This document shows positions 49,476 to 61,500 of a DNA stretch of 64,000 bases, piece by piece (the first letter of the stretch is position 1; every line of letters starts with the position of its first letter). This stretch comes from Apus apus. Lineage: Eukaryota > Chordata > Aves > Apodiformes > Apodidae. Where the stretch lies: contig NC_067282.1 in the NCBI RefSeq assembly GCF_020740795.1, positions 125,979,132-126,043,131 of the forward strand, in the 5' to 3' direction. The translations under genes and the position numbers were made by a program. A model generated the notes under the pieces. That model saw only the letters and a program-made list of their open reading frames with translations, did no database searches and was not told the DNA's origin.

Positions 49476-52400
49476 AATAAGAAATGCCCTATGGGGTTAG
49501 ACCAGCAGCTCATCTTGATGAGAGCTGGTGAGTTTCTTTAAGGATGGTAGCTCATGCACCAATGATGAAGCAAAAGACAAGCAGAAATTAATCCTAAGGT
49601 GCAGAAGCTCAAGCATGGCTGAGGCTGTGAGCATCATAAATGCTCCTGCGAATGATATGTATGAGCTTCATGTGGCAGTAACGTTGCATCTTGCTCAGTA
49701 AAGAAAGTATCGATTCATGGGAGATCCAGTCTCACTGACTTAGACTTAGAATCACTGGAGAGCATTTGCTGCCTGAAAAGCAGCAAAACACAATGTACAG
49801 GAGAGTGTTTGGGCTTTACCAAACATGCCTGCTCTTTTTTAATTCAGTAGGAAAAATGTCTGTCTGGTTCTCTTAAAAACTAATTAAAAATATATAGGAG
49901 ATATTTAAGGCTTTTCTATATACAAGATCTGATAGTGATTAAAGGAACAATGACAAGGTGGGGAACCCAGCTAGCATAATCCCTGTGAATCAACCACTCC
50001 TAAAACCCTCAATGACTGGATGAACCACTAAGCTGTTTGTCCTTTTTGCAACCCCACTGAAGTCAATTAAAGGGAGGAAACTCTCTGTCGTCTATGCAAA
50101 TGAGAGGCAACTACTGCCATAAGTAGGCTTTAGGACTTACTGGGAGGTACTTCAGGGAGAGGGATGGTGGAATGATAAAAGACAATTTGAGGATTTACAT
50201 GAGTACACTGGTATGTTTAGGGTAAGTATCAGGGCAGGGAAATGGAAGTATCAAGGTGGATCAGAGACAAAGAAGTATGGGGAAATGGAGGGACGAGAGG
50301 GAAAAATTAAGCTGGTCATATGCAATCAGTATGTTTGTCTGGGCAAGTTTTGCACCTGATCACCTCAGCCTGTACTATGTATTTGTAATACATTCTTTTA
50401 ATTATTTCCTTTGTGATTGTGCTCTCTGCAGTGTGCATGTGTGTGTGATCCAGTAACAAACTCAGGTCTGTCTAGGAAGCAAGTAGAATGAAAGGTTTGG
50501 GGTCCATAACCCAAAGAGTCCTGTGAAAGAGCATTTCTCTGAGCACTGATCCTTAGAAACAGGATTGGGCTACTGCCACTGCCTGTGTTTGTATGGGTGT
50601 CTTTGCAGTAGTCTCCAATCAGTGGTAGCTTGTGTGTTTGTGTCTAATGGGAAATCAAACACCACCCTGTTGCTGGTGGGATCTGACACAGAGGTGAGAA
50701 GCTCCTGCTCGTCTCCATTGGCCCAGGAAGGAAGGAAGCCTCTGTTCGTTTCAGTTCACCAGAGTTAGCCGCCCCTAATATCCTTTGGGAGAGCAGGTGC
50801 ACCCAGCAAAAACTACAGTCCATTCCCCTTGTTCTAGCCCCATGTCCAAGCATGGGAATTTGTCTATGAGCTTTGTGAACCTGCTGATACTACTGGCTCC
50901 CATAACACCTGCAGCAGTAGGTTCTTATAAAGTACCTTTTTTTGTTCGTTTTTTAATTGGTTACCAACTAGTTTTATCACATGCCATGGAAAGATTTGAT
51001 GAAGAACAGTTTTGCATTCTCTTTAACCACCACCTTCATTGTTTTTGTAAATCTCAATCCACCATCTGCTCACCAAATTCTGCTCATTCTGCTCACCACT
51101 GGTGGGATCCTGGCCTTTTTAGTGTCTCCTGGTGAAACTGTTGCTCCATCCCCATAATTATTGTCACTGAGGCTCATGCTGGAATTTATGAGTCTGGCTT
51201 AGAGGTCCTGGCAGGAAACCTGTTGAATGCTACACGGAAATATCAGTTAGGATTCGTTTCACAGGTTGCATCGCTTGCTCCATTTTAGGTGCAGATCTTC
51301 CCAGCTCTGGGCTTCTCAGCGAGAAGCAGCCCATTTTCATTGCAATGACTTTTTTTTTTTCCATTCCAACCCATTTTAGCAAAAGAGTTTTGCTGTAGAG
51401 ATGTCATCTTATAGAGCAAGCCACGAAGCAATGGTGACACTCAGTGGCCTTGCAGGAAAAGTGCACCTTCTGAGTTCACGTTTTTTCCAATTTATCAGGA
51501 AGACAGTGGTAGCAAATGGACCTCAAACACACGTGAGTAAACAGCACTGCTTAGCATAAGGATGAGTCTGCATACTGTGCCGTGCAGATTCCTATGAGTA
51601 CAAGCATGTAAGTGGACATCTAGCATATGTTTCTGCATTTGTCTTCTTTCTCTTTCCCACACTCATTTACTCACTTCAGTCTGGAAGTGAAGCCATCCAT
51701 CACCTTCAGTTGCCTCAGGCACCCTGTCTCTTGCAGTAGGGAAGTCTGCAAGAGTTTAGACATAGACAAAGACACTCTAAGGGAATATGGCAGCTTGTAG
51801 TATACTCAGCCTCAGCCACCAAAAGCTATAGCGTGGAGTTGCAAAAGGAGCCAGTAATCTGATTCAGACCAACCTCTAAGCCAGGGATGTCTTCCTGCTC
51901 AGAGAAGAGGTTGACGTGGCATGTCCCAGTAAACTGGGAATAAGTGGGGTAAATCTACATTGCAGTCACATTGCAGTCACTGCAATGAACTTCTTACAGG
52001 TTGCCCAGATCGCTGCTTTTGTCAGCCACATCTTCCCACACATAGACACCAGCCCACCCACAGCCCTCCACATCACTGGGTCTCTTCAACAACCTCCTTC
52101 TAGCTCTGGTCAGTCTGGCTGAACAGCATCTCCAGAAGAAAAAAGCTGGACAGGAGATGAACCTAGCGACCCTGGGTTTAATTGCCTTTCTGTCTCTCCA
52201 GCCACACATTTCAGACAAATCTTTATAGACCACCATGTCTCCCACAACCTGCCCTACACCTTATTTCGTGCATGACTGATCCTTGTGTGAATCTGCGCTG
52301 AGAAAGTAGAGAGGCTGCAGCCTCTCCTGATCTTTGCTTCCTATCCCTCAGAAAAACGGATCGATGCATAACAAGCCACATTTCTACTTCTCACGGGGAT

Positions 52401-54129
52401 TCAGAAGTTGGGACACATAAAGGGAAAATCAGAAGGCTTTGTCTGCCTGTGAGGATCCAGCACCAGGGGTCAGTTATCTGCAGTACCCTGAAGGCATTCT
52501 TCTTCTCTCCACCACCTTTAAGATGTGAACTGCATATGAAAGGAAAACCAGATCAACAAGCAAAAGCTGATACATATCAGCCTGCTTCCAGATGTTACTG
52601 GACCTGGCCATCAAGACAATATCAACTACCTTGCTTATCAACAGAAGAGCCTGTGGGAATAAGCCCATTGTGCAGCCAACTGCAGAACACAAGTGAAAAA
52701 TTTCAGAAAGAAGCCTCTTTGAATATCAAAGGTAAGCCACACTCCAGGGCCTCTACCCCTAAATTGAAACAAACCACGTTAACAAAAGAAATCCAAGCAT
52801 ACTTTAAATATTACTTGTTGATCTACTCTATATCTTGGCTTTAACTGTTGGCTGGTACAAACAACTTGATACAGCTATTTGAGCTTGGTAGAAAACTAAC
52901 TTACAGGATAAGATTAAAAATTAGCAAGCCATCACATGTGAGTCTACAGGTACCCTTGCTAATCTTTGCTCCGAGAGGCAAAAACCTCAGTGATTTCTAC
53001 TGTTCACTTTTATCTTAAGGGAGGTTGCCACACAGCAGGTCTTTTTCAACCCTCTGCTTTGTCAGCTTCCTCAGCCCCTCTCGTATGCAGCTGAGCAACA
53101 TTGATCTGATTTAAAACAGCCTGGGAATGTCTGTTTGTATTGATATTTCACACACTTTCTTTATTTACCTACTCCATACAGGTACAAGGTGGCAAGGGTT
53201 CCTGTCATCAGAAGGATAGGAATCCTGCTGGGCTTGTTTCTATTTATATCTGATTTCATGGTCATCTGATTATATAGACTATCAAATGGACCCTTAACAC
53301 ATCCATTTAGAGGCAGGAGAGCCTATATCATAGGCACACTGTGCACACTAGGTGACAGCCTTCATTTTTTATTTGCAACCTCCCTATCTGAAGTTAAACC
53401 AAATTAGAGGACCTTCCTCCCAAAGCTCATTCAGTCCAGCCCAACTACCTAGAGGAAGAGACTTGCCAGGAAGGCAACTGGGAGCCCACTTTGCTCACTT
53501 TTCCTTTCCTGTCCATTGGCAGAGCACCATCAGACAGTACCTATTGACTCCCACAATGTCTTGGGAAGGGGCAGTGCTAGGGTAATGCTCCTTGGAAGCT
53601 GCTTCCAGTTCCTTCATGTTTTTGCTTGCTTGAACTCATCCCTGTCCTCTTTTTGTATCTGTTGTCCACAGAATCACTAGGTTCTTCAGGCTTTCTCTCC
53701 GAAATGCTGGTTAGGGGCTGTTGTGAGATTTTTTTTCCCTGTCCCTGCTGAACAGATCCAAGAACAATGATAAGTAGAGGAGGAAGGGCTGGATCTGCCC
53801 ACTTTATGGACAGATCACTCTGAATAGTCAGAGAAAAAAGAGATTTACTGTCCTCTTGCAAGCTGATCAGACAAAGGGCTGCTACACAGGGATCCCCTGG
53901 TCACATGATTTGCTTCACTTTATCCTCCTTTTTCCCCATTTTTTCTCACCTAGATACTTTCTGTTAAGAAGGATAATCACTTCCCAAATACACAGCTCAC
54001 CTTGTTCACTTTTTCTCCATTCGCCCTGGGCTTGTTGATTTCAAAGCCTTACTTCATATTATGGTACAACTGCCTTGGTAACTTCTCCCTTGGTTATCAG
54101 CCTGGATGGCCAGGCCCAGACTTGTGAGT
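49476..54129. other. Intergenic DNA upstream of PHC1
   Basis: No gene recognised. A piece at 49480-49530 ('aagaaatgccctatggggtt agaccagcagctcat') and another near 50860-51120 look like decayed remnants of an ancient reptilian CR1/L3-type element. Open frames up to 131 codons (52449-52844) have no recognisable domain. Confidence 0.45.
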
Positions 54130-55200
54130 TCAGTCTGCTGGTGGCCAGTCACAAGTGGTGTTCCCCAGGGCTCAGTGTTCTGTTCTGTTTAATATCTTTA
54201 TCAGTGATCTGGACGAGGGGATGAGTGCACCTTCAATAAGTTGTCAATAAGATGACACTAAGTTGGAAGGGAGTGTTGATCTGCCTGAAGGTAGGAAGGC
54301 TCTACATCAGAACCTGGATGGGCTGGATAGATGGGCTGAGGCTAATTGTATGAGATTCAAGGCCAAGTGTCAAGTTCAGCACTCAGGCCACAACAACTGC
54401 ATGCGACGCTACAAGCTAAGGGAAGAGTGGCTGGAAAGCTGCTCAGAGAAAAAGGACCTGGGACTGTTGCTCGACATCTGTCTGAATGTGTGTGTGTGGT
54501 GGGGAACTTTCATTTGCTCATTCATTCATTCATTTCATTAATTCATGAACATTCATTCACATAGTGAATACTGTGTGCCCACATGGCTAAGAAGGCCAAC
54601 AGCATTTTGGCCTCCATCAGAAATAGAGTTACCAGCAGGACCAGGGCAGTGATTGTCCCCCTGTACTTGGCACTGGTGAGGCCACGCTCAAGTACTGTAT
54701 TCAGTTTTGGGCTCCTCACTGCAAGAAAGACATGGAGGTGCTGGAGCGAGTCCAGAGAAGGAGAAAGAAGTTGGTGAAGGGTCTGCACAGCAAGTCTTAT
54801 GAAGAGTGTCTGAGAGAACTGGAGTTGTTTAGTCTGAAGAAAAGGAGGCTGAGGGGAGACTTTTTATCACTTTCTACAACTACCTGAAAGGAGGTCGTAG
54901 CATTGTGGGGGTTGGCCTCTTCTCCCAAGTAACAAGCAAGAGGACAAGAAGAAGTGGTCTCAGGTTGCACCAGGAGAGGTTTGGATTAGATATGAGAAGA
55001 AACTTTTTCACTGAAAGCGTAATTGGTCACTGGAATAGGCTGCCTAGGGAGGTAGTTGAGTCTCCATTCCTGGAGGTGTTTAACAGACATGTAGATGTGG
55101 GTAGGAACATGGCTTAGCACTGGATTCAGTGGATCTGGGTGGGTCATTGGACTTGATCTTAAAGGTCTTTTCCAACCAGAATGGGTCAGTGATTCCATGA
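54130..55200 (+). repeat. CR1 LINE fragment, about 1.07 kb
   Basis: From 'gtggtgttccccagggctca' (reverse-transcriptase end) through 'gctggagcgagtccagagaa', 'ctacctgaaaggaggtcgta' and 'cactggaataggctgcctag' to 'gggtcagtgattccatga'. Stops break the frame. A (TCAT)-rich microsatellite at about 54510-54562 interrupts it. Confidence 0.92.
54510..54562 (+). repeat. (TCAT)n microsatellite inside a CR1
   Basis: Imperfect tandem TCAT/CATT units ('gctcattcattcattcattt'), preceded by a short GT run. Splits the CR1 reading frame. Confidence 0.85.
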
Positions 55201-55260
55201 GGCATAGACATTTATACCAGGCAGAGGTCTTAAGGCAGCTTGGCAACCAGGGCTGTGAGA

Positions 55261-56026
55261 GGAGGTGTCCTGGTTTAAGCCAGGATTAAGCCAGTTTTCC
55301 TTTTACTGATTTTTTTTTTTTTTTTTTTTCCCAGTGAGCCCTCTTTTAATGAGCAGAAAGTTTTCCAGCTAGTGAACTGATAACTCTGAAATGATTATGT
55401 TACTGCTGAAATGCCAAGGACACTTTGCTCTGCTTGTTGAATTTGTGGCCTCAGATGCTACAGGAGCAGAAGAGTCATATCTGCAACGCTCCTGTAGGGA
55501 GAAGTGGATTAGATGGACAGCAAAATTGACCGAAGTATTCCATTCCATATATCTACGTATGCTCGGTGTAAGGTCAGGGATCATGGAAGCCAAGCCCCTT
55601 CCTGCCTCTTCTTCCCTTCTCTTCCATTCACGTCTGGTGCCCAGGAAGGACTCCATCTGTCCATCACCACCGATCCCCAGGCCCGTGCATCCCTGACCCT
55701 CCTCACTCTCCCTGCAGCTCCTGTCTGCTCTGCCACTCTCTCCGGCAGCTCCGGGACATTTTGGAACTGCTCACAGCTCAGGAGATGTCATGGGAGTTGC
55801 TGGGGGTGGGGTGAGGCAATAGGGTTTTGCACATTCCTGAACACATTTGTATATAGTTGTATGTATTTTCTTTTATCATTAGTATTTAATTAAAGCTATC
55901 TAGTTTTCAGTCTGGGAAGTCTGTCCCCTACTTATCTCTCTCCTTTCCCTACCTGGGTGGGAGGGGATGGAGAGCATTATTGTCGCTGGTTTAATTGCTG
56001 ATCCTGAGTCAAACTGTGACAGGAGG
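55261..56026 (+). mobile_element. Solo LTR of an endogenous retrovirus with 5-bp target-site duplications
   Basis: A 756-bp element (55266-56021) begins TGTCCTGGTTTAAGCCAGGA and ends CAAACTGTGACA, so it has TG...CA termini. It is flanked by GGAGG at 55261-55265 and 56022-56026. An ATTAAA-type poly(A) signal occurs near 55890. No retroviral coding sequence lies beside it, so it is a recombined single LTR. A 5-bp duplication points to an ERVL-like integrase or a related avian class. The start resembles the 'TGTCCTGGTTTCAG' LTRs common in birds as I remember them. Confidence 0.82.
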
Positions 56027-58567
56027 AGACAGGCCACATTGGCAGGAGTGGCTGTAGGATGGAGGAAACAGGGTCTAACCTTGCACCTAGGTTCCCCAAC
56101 ATCTAGGGCTCCATCCCAATGTCCCCACTCACCCAAGAGGGCCCTGTCTCCCTTCCCCATCCTACATCTCCATGCAGCCCACCTAATCCCAGTCCCTGAT
56201 CTCCCTCTTTCCTCTTCTCTCCTCATTTCCCCACTCTGCTGCAAAATCTGCACTTCCAAGAGGGAGGGAGAGAGGTAGAGGAGTGGTTGGAGGAGGTTTG
56301 TTCCTGAGTCAGTACTGGTTAGTTGCAGCCAAGTAAGGGGAATTTCCACTGTTTAGTTGTGGTTTTTTGTTGCTTTGTTTTGTTTATATGGCACTTCTCA
56401 GAGCTCTAAAAATATTATCAAGGTATGTTCCATTTTTTCTCAGCCTGTGATGCTGCCATCACCCTCTTTCATAGCCAGGGTACATAATCCTTTTTGGATT
56501 CCAAGGCTGTTTTCCCAATAAATCAGGAGTTGGTGTGTACAGAGGGAATTTACCCACACTGCCATTTTTAGGCACCAGCAGTAAACTGATGGGCAAGCTC
56601 CCTACAAGGCAGATGAGGTGAACTTGCAGGTACAGTCAAACACATACGGGATCATAATATCTTTTTTCTGCTGTTTTCAGCTGAGTTCAGGTCCATAGCT
56701 GGAGCAACCCTACAGATGGGATGTGGATTGAAAGGTCTCTACCTGCCTCTGCCACTCCTCCTAGCTAGACTCTGTCGACCTCAAGGGCTCTTCTGCAACT
56801 CCTGGTCTTTTTCAGACATCTAGGCCCTATTTTCATCTTCCAGGTTCATATCTCCTGAGCATCGTTTTTTTGCTCAGTCAGTATCTCAAGGGAAGAGCAT
56901 CCTTTTCTATGCTCAGCTCTAGGAGCACACCCACAGTACAGGACCTGTGATGCTACTCAGGTACTACCCCAGTCCTGGCACTACAAGATGGTGACATGCA
57001 GCAGTGATTTATACAAGTTTTAGTCTAGTTTTTATCCATGGTATATGCACATGACCTTAATGTGCTAGATTTCTGAGATTTTTTAGCTAGCTGCTTGATC
57101 CTCTTCTGAAAGGCAGGCATATAGAGGAAGCTGTAAGGACATCAATACTCCATTTGCAATGTCATCAGGAAGGTGAAACTGCCATAATCTCAGGAAGATC
57201 ATGGACGGTTCACTACATGGTAACATCTATTAATGTATTTGCTTGCATTAAACCTACAGCAGCTTTAGCTTTGCATGTGTTGCATGCACACAGAGACCAT
57301 CACTGCCTCATATTGCTATGTCTTCCAAAAAAGGAAGGACCGGGCATAAAAAAACAGCCCCACAAACACATCCAGGTTTAATCCTTATTTTGTATGGCTT
57401 GGCAGATTTGCTTTTAAAGTTATCAACATTGAAAGAAAATCCTGGAACCCTTGATCTAATTGAACTGGGATCTGAAAGTGAGATCTGCAGGATCATGCCC
57501 TTGTTGAGTTTCTAAAATACTCCTGCTTGACATAAGAAATGGAAACAAATGAGACCACAGAACATGTAGTGATTTTGGAGGGGATGTTATTTTGGTCTTG
57601 TGGCCTCCTCTTTATATGAGCCTTTTCTGCCTGGAAGAACTGGTAAATTAGTTCTCCCTTAGCCTCCTCTTGCCTGTTTCTCCTCTTCAATTGTAATAGT
57701 AAGATGGTTCACAGGGCCATGTGGTGAACACAGTTTGGGTTAAAAAAACAGCTTTTTTTGCTTGGAGTTTGGTTATAGACAAATTGTCGTGTTAGCGTGT
57801 TTGAGTGGGTAGCCCAGAGATTAAAGAGGAGAGAAATACCTAAGCAAATACATTGACCAAAAGCAAAGTATGTAACCATGGCCTAAGCAGTGTTTCAATT
57901 TTTTTCAGACGTTAATAGCTGTGCAGATTTTGTCAACTGTCAAGTCATTGCCTACTTTCCAGGTTCCACATACTTTATTTCACTTGATCCCAAACTACTG
58001 TGTATCAAGCCAGATTTCACATAGAAACATATATAAAAGGAAATACAGTGCATCCAACACAGCACGGAATAGAAGAGCCAGAGTGATGAAGTTTTCCTTA
58101 TGGAAGCAGGAAGCTTAGATTATTGATTGCAGAGGCAGGACATTCTGTTAGGAGGCCACCTTTGAGACTTCTGCATGACGAAAGAGCAAGAAGAGGCAAA
58201 GTGCCTAATGAATTATTAGGAAGATATCTAAGGACTAAGAGATCTTAGGGGATGAGTTTCAATATCCAGTTTCCTTCAGATTTGGAATGCTGCAAGAACT
58301 GCACACGAGTGTTTGGAAATGAAATAAAGATAGATCCTTTTAACCTTCCCTGGTATCCCAAGCCCTGGTCTGTATTGAGATTATACCTGGACTAGAAATT
58401 GTGCCCACAACTAGTATAGTAGATTTCAATTAAATCTACTGTCTGGGAAGGCTCCATAGCATACACCAGAATTAAATAGAGAGCAGAGGGGGGCTGCTTT
58501 TCTTGCTTACTCCTAGTCCGCTGCTCTGTTTCTGCTGTTCCCACCTTGGAAGCCTGTTAACACTAAC
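56027..58567. other. Intergenic DNA downstream of the right A2M-family gene, with its unresolved last exon
   Basis: No complete gene. The final short coding exon of the right A2M-family gene should lie in the higher-coordinate part, but I could not fix it. Minus-strand AATAAA at 57976-57971 is a possible poly(A) signal. Confidence 0.4.
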
Positions 58568-61500
58568 CTGAACCACAAGGGAAAACATATTCTCTTGATG
58601 TGTGCTCATCTGTAGAAACAAAAGAGAAAGGGTGGTGAGCTGCAGAAGTGAATGGTAGAGTAATAAATTTTAGTCACAAATTTTATTTATTTTTTTTTTT
58701 TAATTCCTAAAGTCCATTTGCCTGTTTGGCTCGTACTGAGCACAAAGTAATCAGAGAGGCTCACAATGGCTCCAAGATATCACTCTCCTGTGTGCTCATA
58801 GTTTATTTAGAGCTTTAAAGGGTAAGAAATTACTTTCCTATTATTCATTGAAACATGGCAGCACCCAATGATGGTAGGATTATTACACTATACACAAAAA
58901 GCATAGAACTGAATTCTGCCATCTGATGGATCAAGGTCGCAGTATGTAACACATTTAAACAAATGCCTAAGTATTTTCAAGATAGCTAAGGAGCAGAAAG
59001 AATGATAAATTGACAGAGAAGATTTCTCTTTACAGACTTAGACTGAAGCTAAAGGAAATAAAAACCACATTCATTTTGAACACATACAGACTGCAACATA
59101 ATCATAGTCCCAGGCAGTCTCCTCTCAAGAACAGAAAAGCAGGTGATTCTGCGACTTGAATATAGTTTTGTACAGAGCTTAGGGCTGCAGGTGGAAGTGT
59201 ACTGGAATGTGGGAGATAAGAGGAGCAAGGGACATAGAACTGTGTCTGAGTGGGAGTAATAATAGTTTTTAACCTACGCCAGTGAAATCTCACCTGGTTT
59301 GTAGTAGTCGTAGACATGCACTATTGCTGCTTTCAGGTTCTGTACTTCAACGTCTTGTTCCACTGAGAAGTTAAGCTTCAGAGAAGTCTTACCCAACTGG
59401 AGACAAGAACATAAGTGAGCAGAAAAATGTACTGACAAGCTCAGTCACCTACATACCAACTTTATTCCCTCTGCATCAGAGATTTTTATTTCTACCTTTC
59501 TTCCACTCTTTTCTTCTTTTGCCAAAATTTTAGCCTACTTGACCTGCCTAAAGATTTGTATTTCTGATCTCTGAGAGTCCCAATGCAAAGTACTGTAGTT
59601 GCTGCTATTTGAATGGCAACTCCCTGTGTTCTTCCTCTTACCTCTTCCAAGTAGATTGTGACTTTGTCTGGTTTTATCTCTGTCTTTTTCACCACAGGTA
59701 TCTTCTCCAGCTGTATAGGAAGACAAAAGATGAGCTTTTCAAATTTGGAACAAATGTCCTTGAGCTGTGTTCCTACTTTCAGCACTTGTAGCAGAGGAAA
59801 AGAGGATTAGCAGGAGAATATGATTGATCTTTATGGCTATCTCCTGGAACACTGAAGCATTTCATTGAACAGCTCTATGGGATTCAACACTGGTTTATGG
59901 AATATTTCTACAAATGGCACTGGCAACATCATGAGTCTCAGTGCACCCCACACGGTTCTAAGTTGGTGCTCTTCAGCTTTTCTTTAACCTTTTGCCACAT
60001 ATGTCATCCTGAGTACTGAACATGGAAAACTGCAAGTGGAAAGTTCTTTGTGAAATAGCTCACTATACTTTGTGAAATATATCTGCACTGGCTTCATTTA
60101 ATTAACTTGTAGTAGGATAACCTTATAGTAGCTACCAGTTTTCAGCAATTCTTAGAGGTTTGGATATTTCTGGCTGTGTTACATCTGGAAAATACATTTT
60201 TGTATCTTCAGGGAAGGATGGGGAAAGAAGTCTTACCTCTTTCACAGAGGTCTTCAGAGGAATGAACCCTGACAGCATCTCCACATCCACCAGGGCCATG
60301 TTACTGGTCTCACGGTCCCCTACATAACTGAATAAAGGGAATAAAGAAGCACATTAGGTGTGGAAGGCATCACAACTTTTCTAGGAGATAGTGGTGAGTA
60401 CTTCCAAACTCTGGCCTGCTCTACAGTGGTGTGAAAGCTCAACAGCATGTCTAACTGATGGGTCAAAGAGACAAAAAATCACCCTCATTTACTTGCTCAA
60501 TATGGAGACAGATTGTGCAGTAAATGTGTTGTGGTTAATCCTCATTCTGCCCTCTTCAGTGGGTGGAAGTGATCTATGATGTTGCAGGTTCAGAGCGTCA
60601 ATGTCAGCATTATTCTCTCTCAGCACAATAGGGCATGGAGAATATGGGCCAAATACATTCTAGACAGATACGGGTGAGTGAAATACAGGTAGGGACTGAA
60701 GTTTCTGCTCTCTGGTTCCAGCAGAGGCTTGCACTGCAGGAAAATGCACCTCAGGAGTAGTTCAGCCCAGGCTGCCAAGTGTCCCCCAAGGGGGAGCTCT
60801 GGCTCTTGGGAACACTGCCATCTCAGCTGCTAGTGCTCTGGGGTCTGCTGAGCCGTTCCATGCTGACTGAGGTAGCTGTGGTTTTGTAGGCCACTGCCAG
60901 TGTATACCCATTCTTCTTCAGGCTTTAATTCTCAGTTAACAATCTTTTTGGGATCTATGGAGAAGAAGAAGATCTTCCCCACTGTCTTTGTCTCCATGGT
61001 CAGGGTTTTTTTTGGGTTCTGGACATACTTCTTGTGCTCCCACTTATTTTCACTGAAGAAAGACCCTCAAGGGGTCTCTTACCTGACAGATACATGCATG
61101 TCAAGCTGTTTCCTGACACCATCACAATTTCTTGGTACTGCTTCCACATCCACGACAAAGACCTCTTCTGTTTTCAGTGGTGGGGTGTTGTAGTACAAAG
61201 TGGTCTGGTGACGGAGAAAACATCTCTGTGATGTGCCCTGGAGCTTTTCTGCAGGAGCTAAAGGACTACCTGTACCTCCAGCTTTTAAGGAATTCGTAAC
61301 TAGTGACTAACACAGTTGCCCTCAGCTGCTCTTTCTATTCAGACCTGCTGTTTAGCACATAGTGTCAGATAAATCTGCCAAATGTAACCTTCAGCCCGGG
61401 GTCTCAGCTAGCTGTGATCCTAGGCCACTTTCAGTACAACATTGTCTCAATCTTATGGAAAAAAATACTGTTAATTTGTGAGAAAGTACCTTAGCTAAAG

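Noticed and set aside
58690-58745. Minus-strand 'ctcag|TACGAGCC' as a possible last A2M exon (reads QYEP then a stop)
   Set aside because: It lies upstream of the clear 42-bp exon at 58609-58568 in transcript order and lacks the YYxPDE lead-in.
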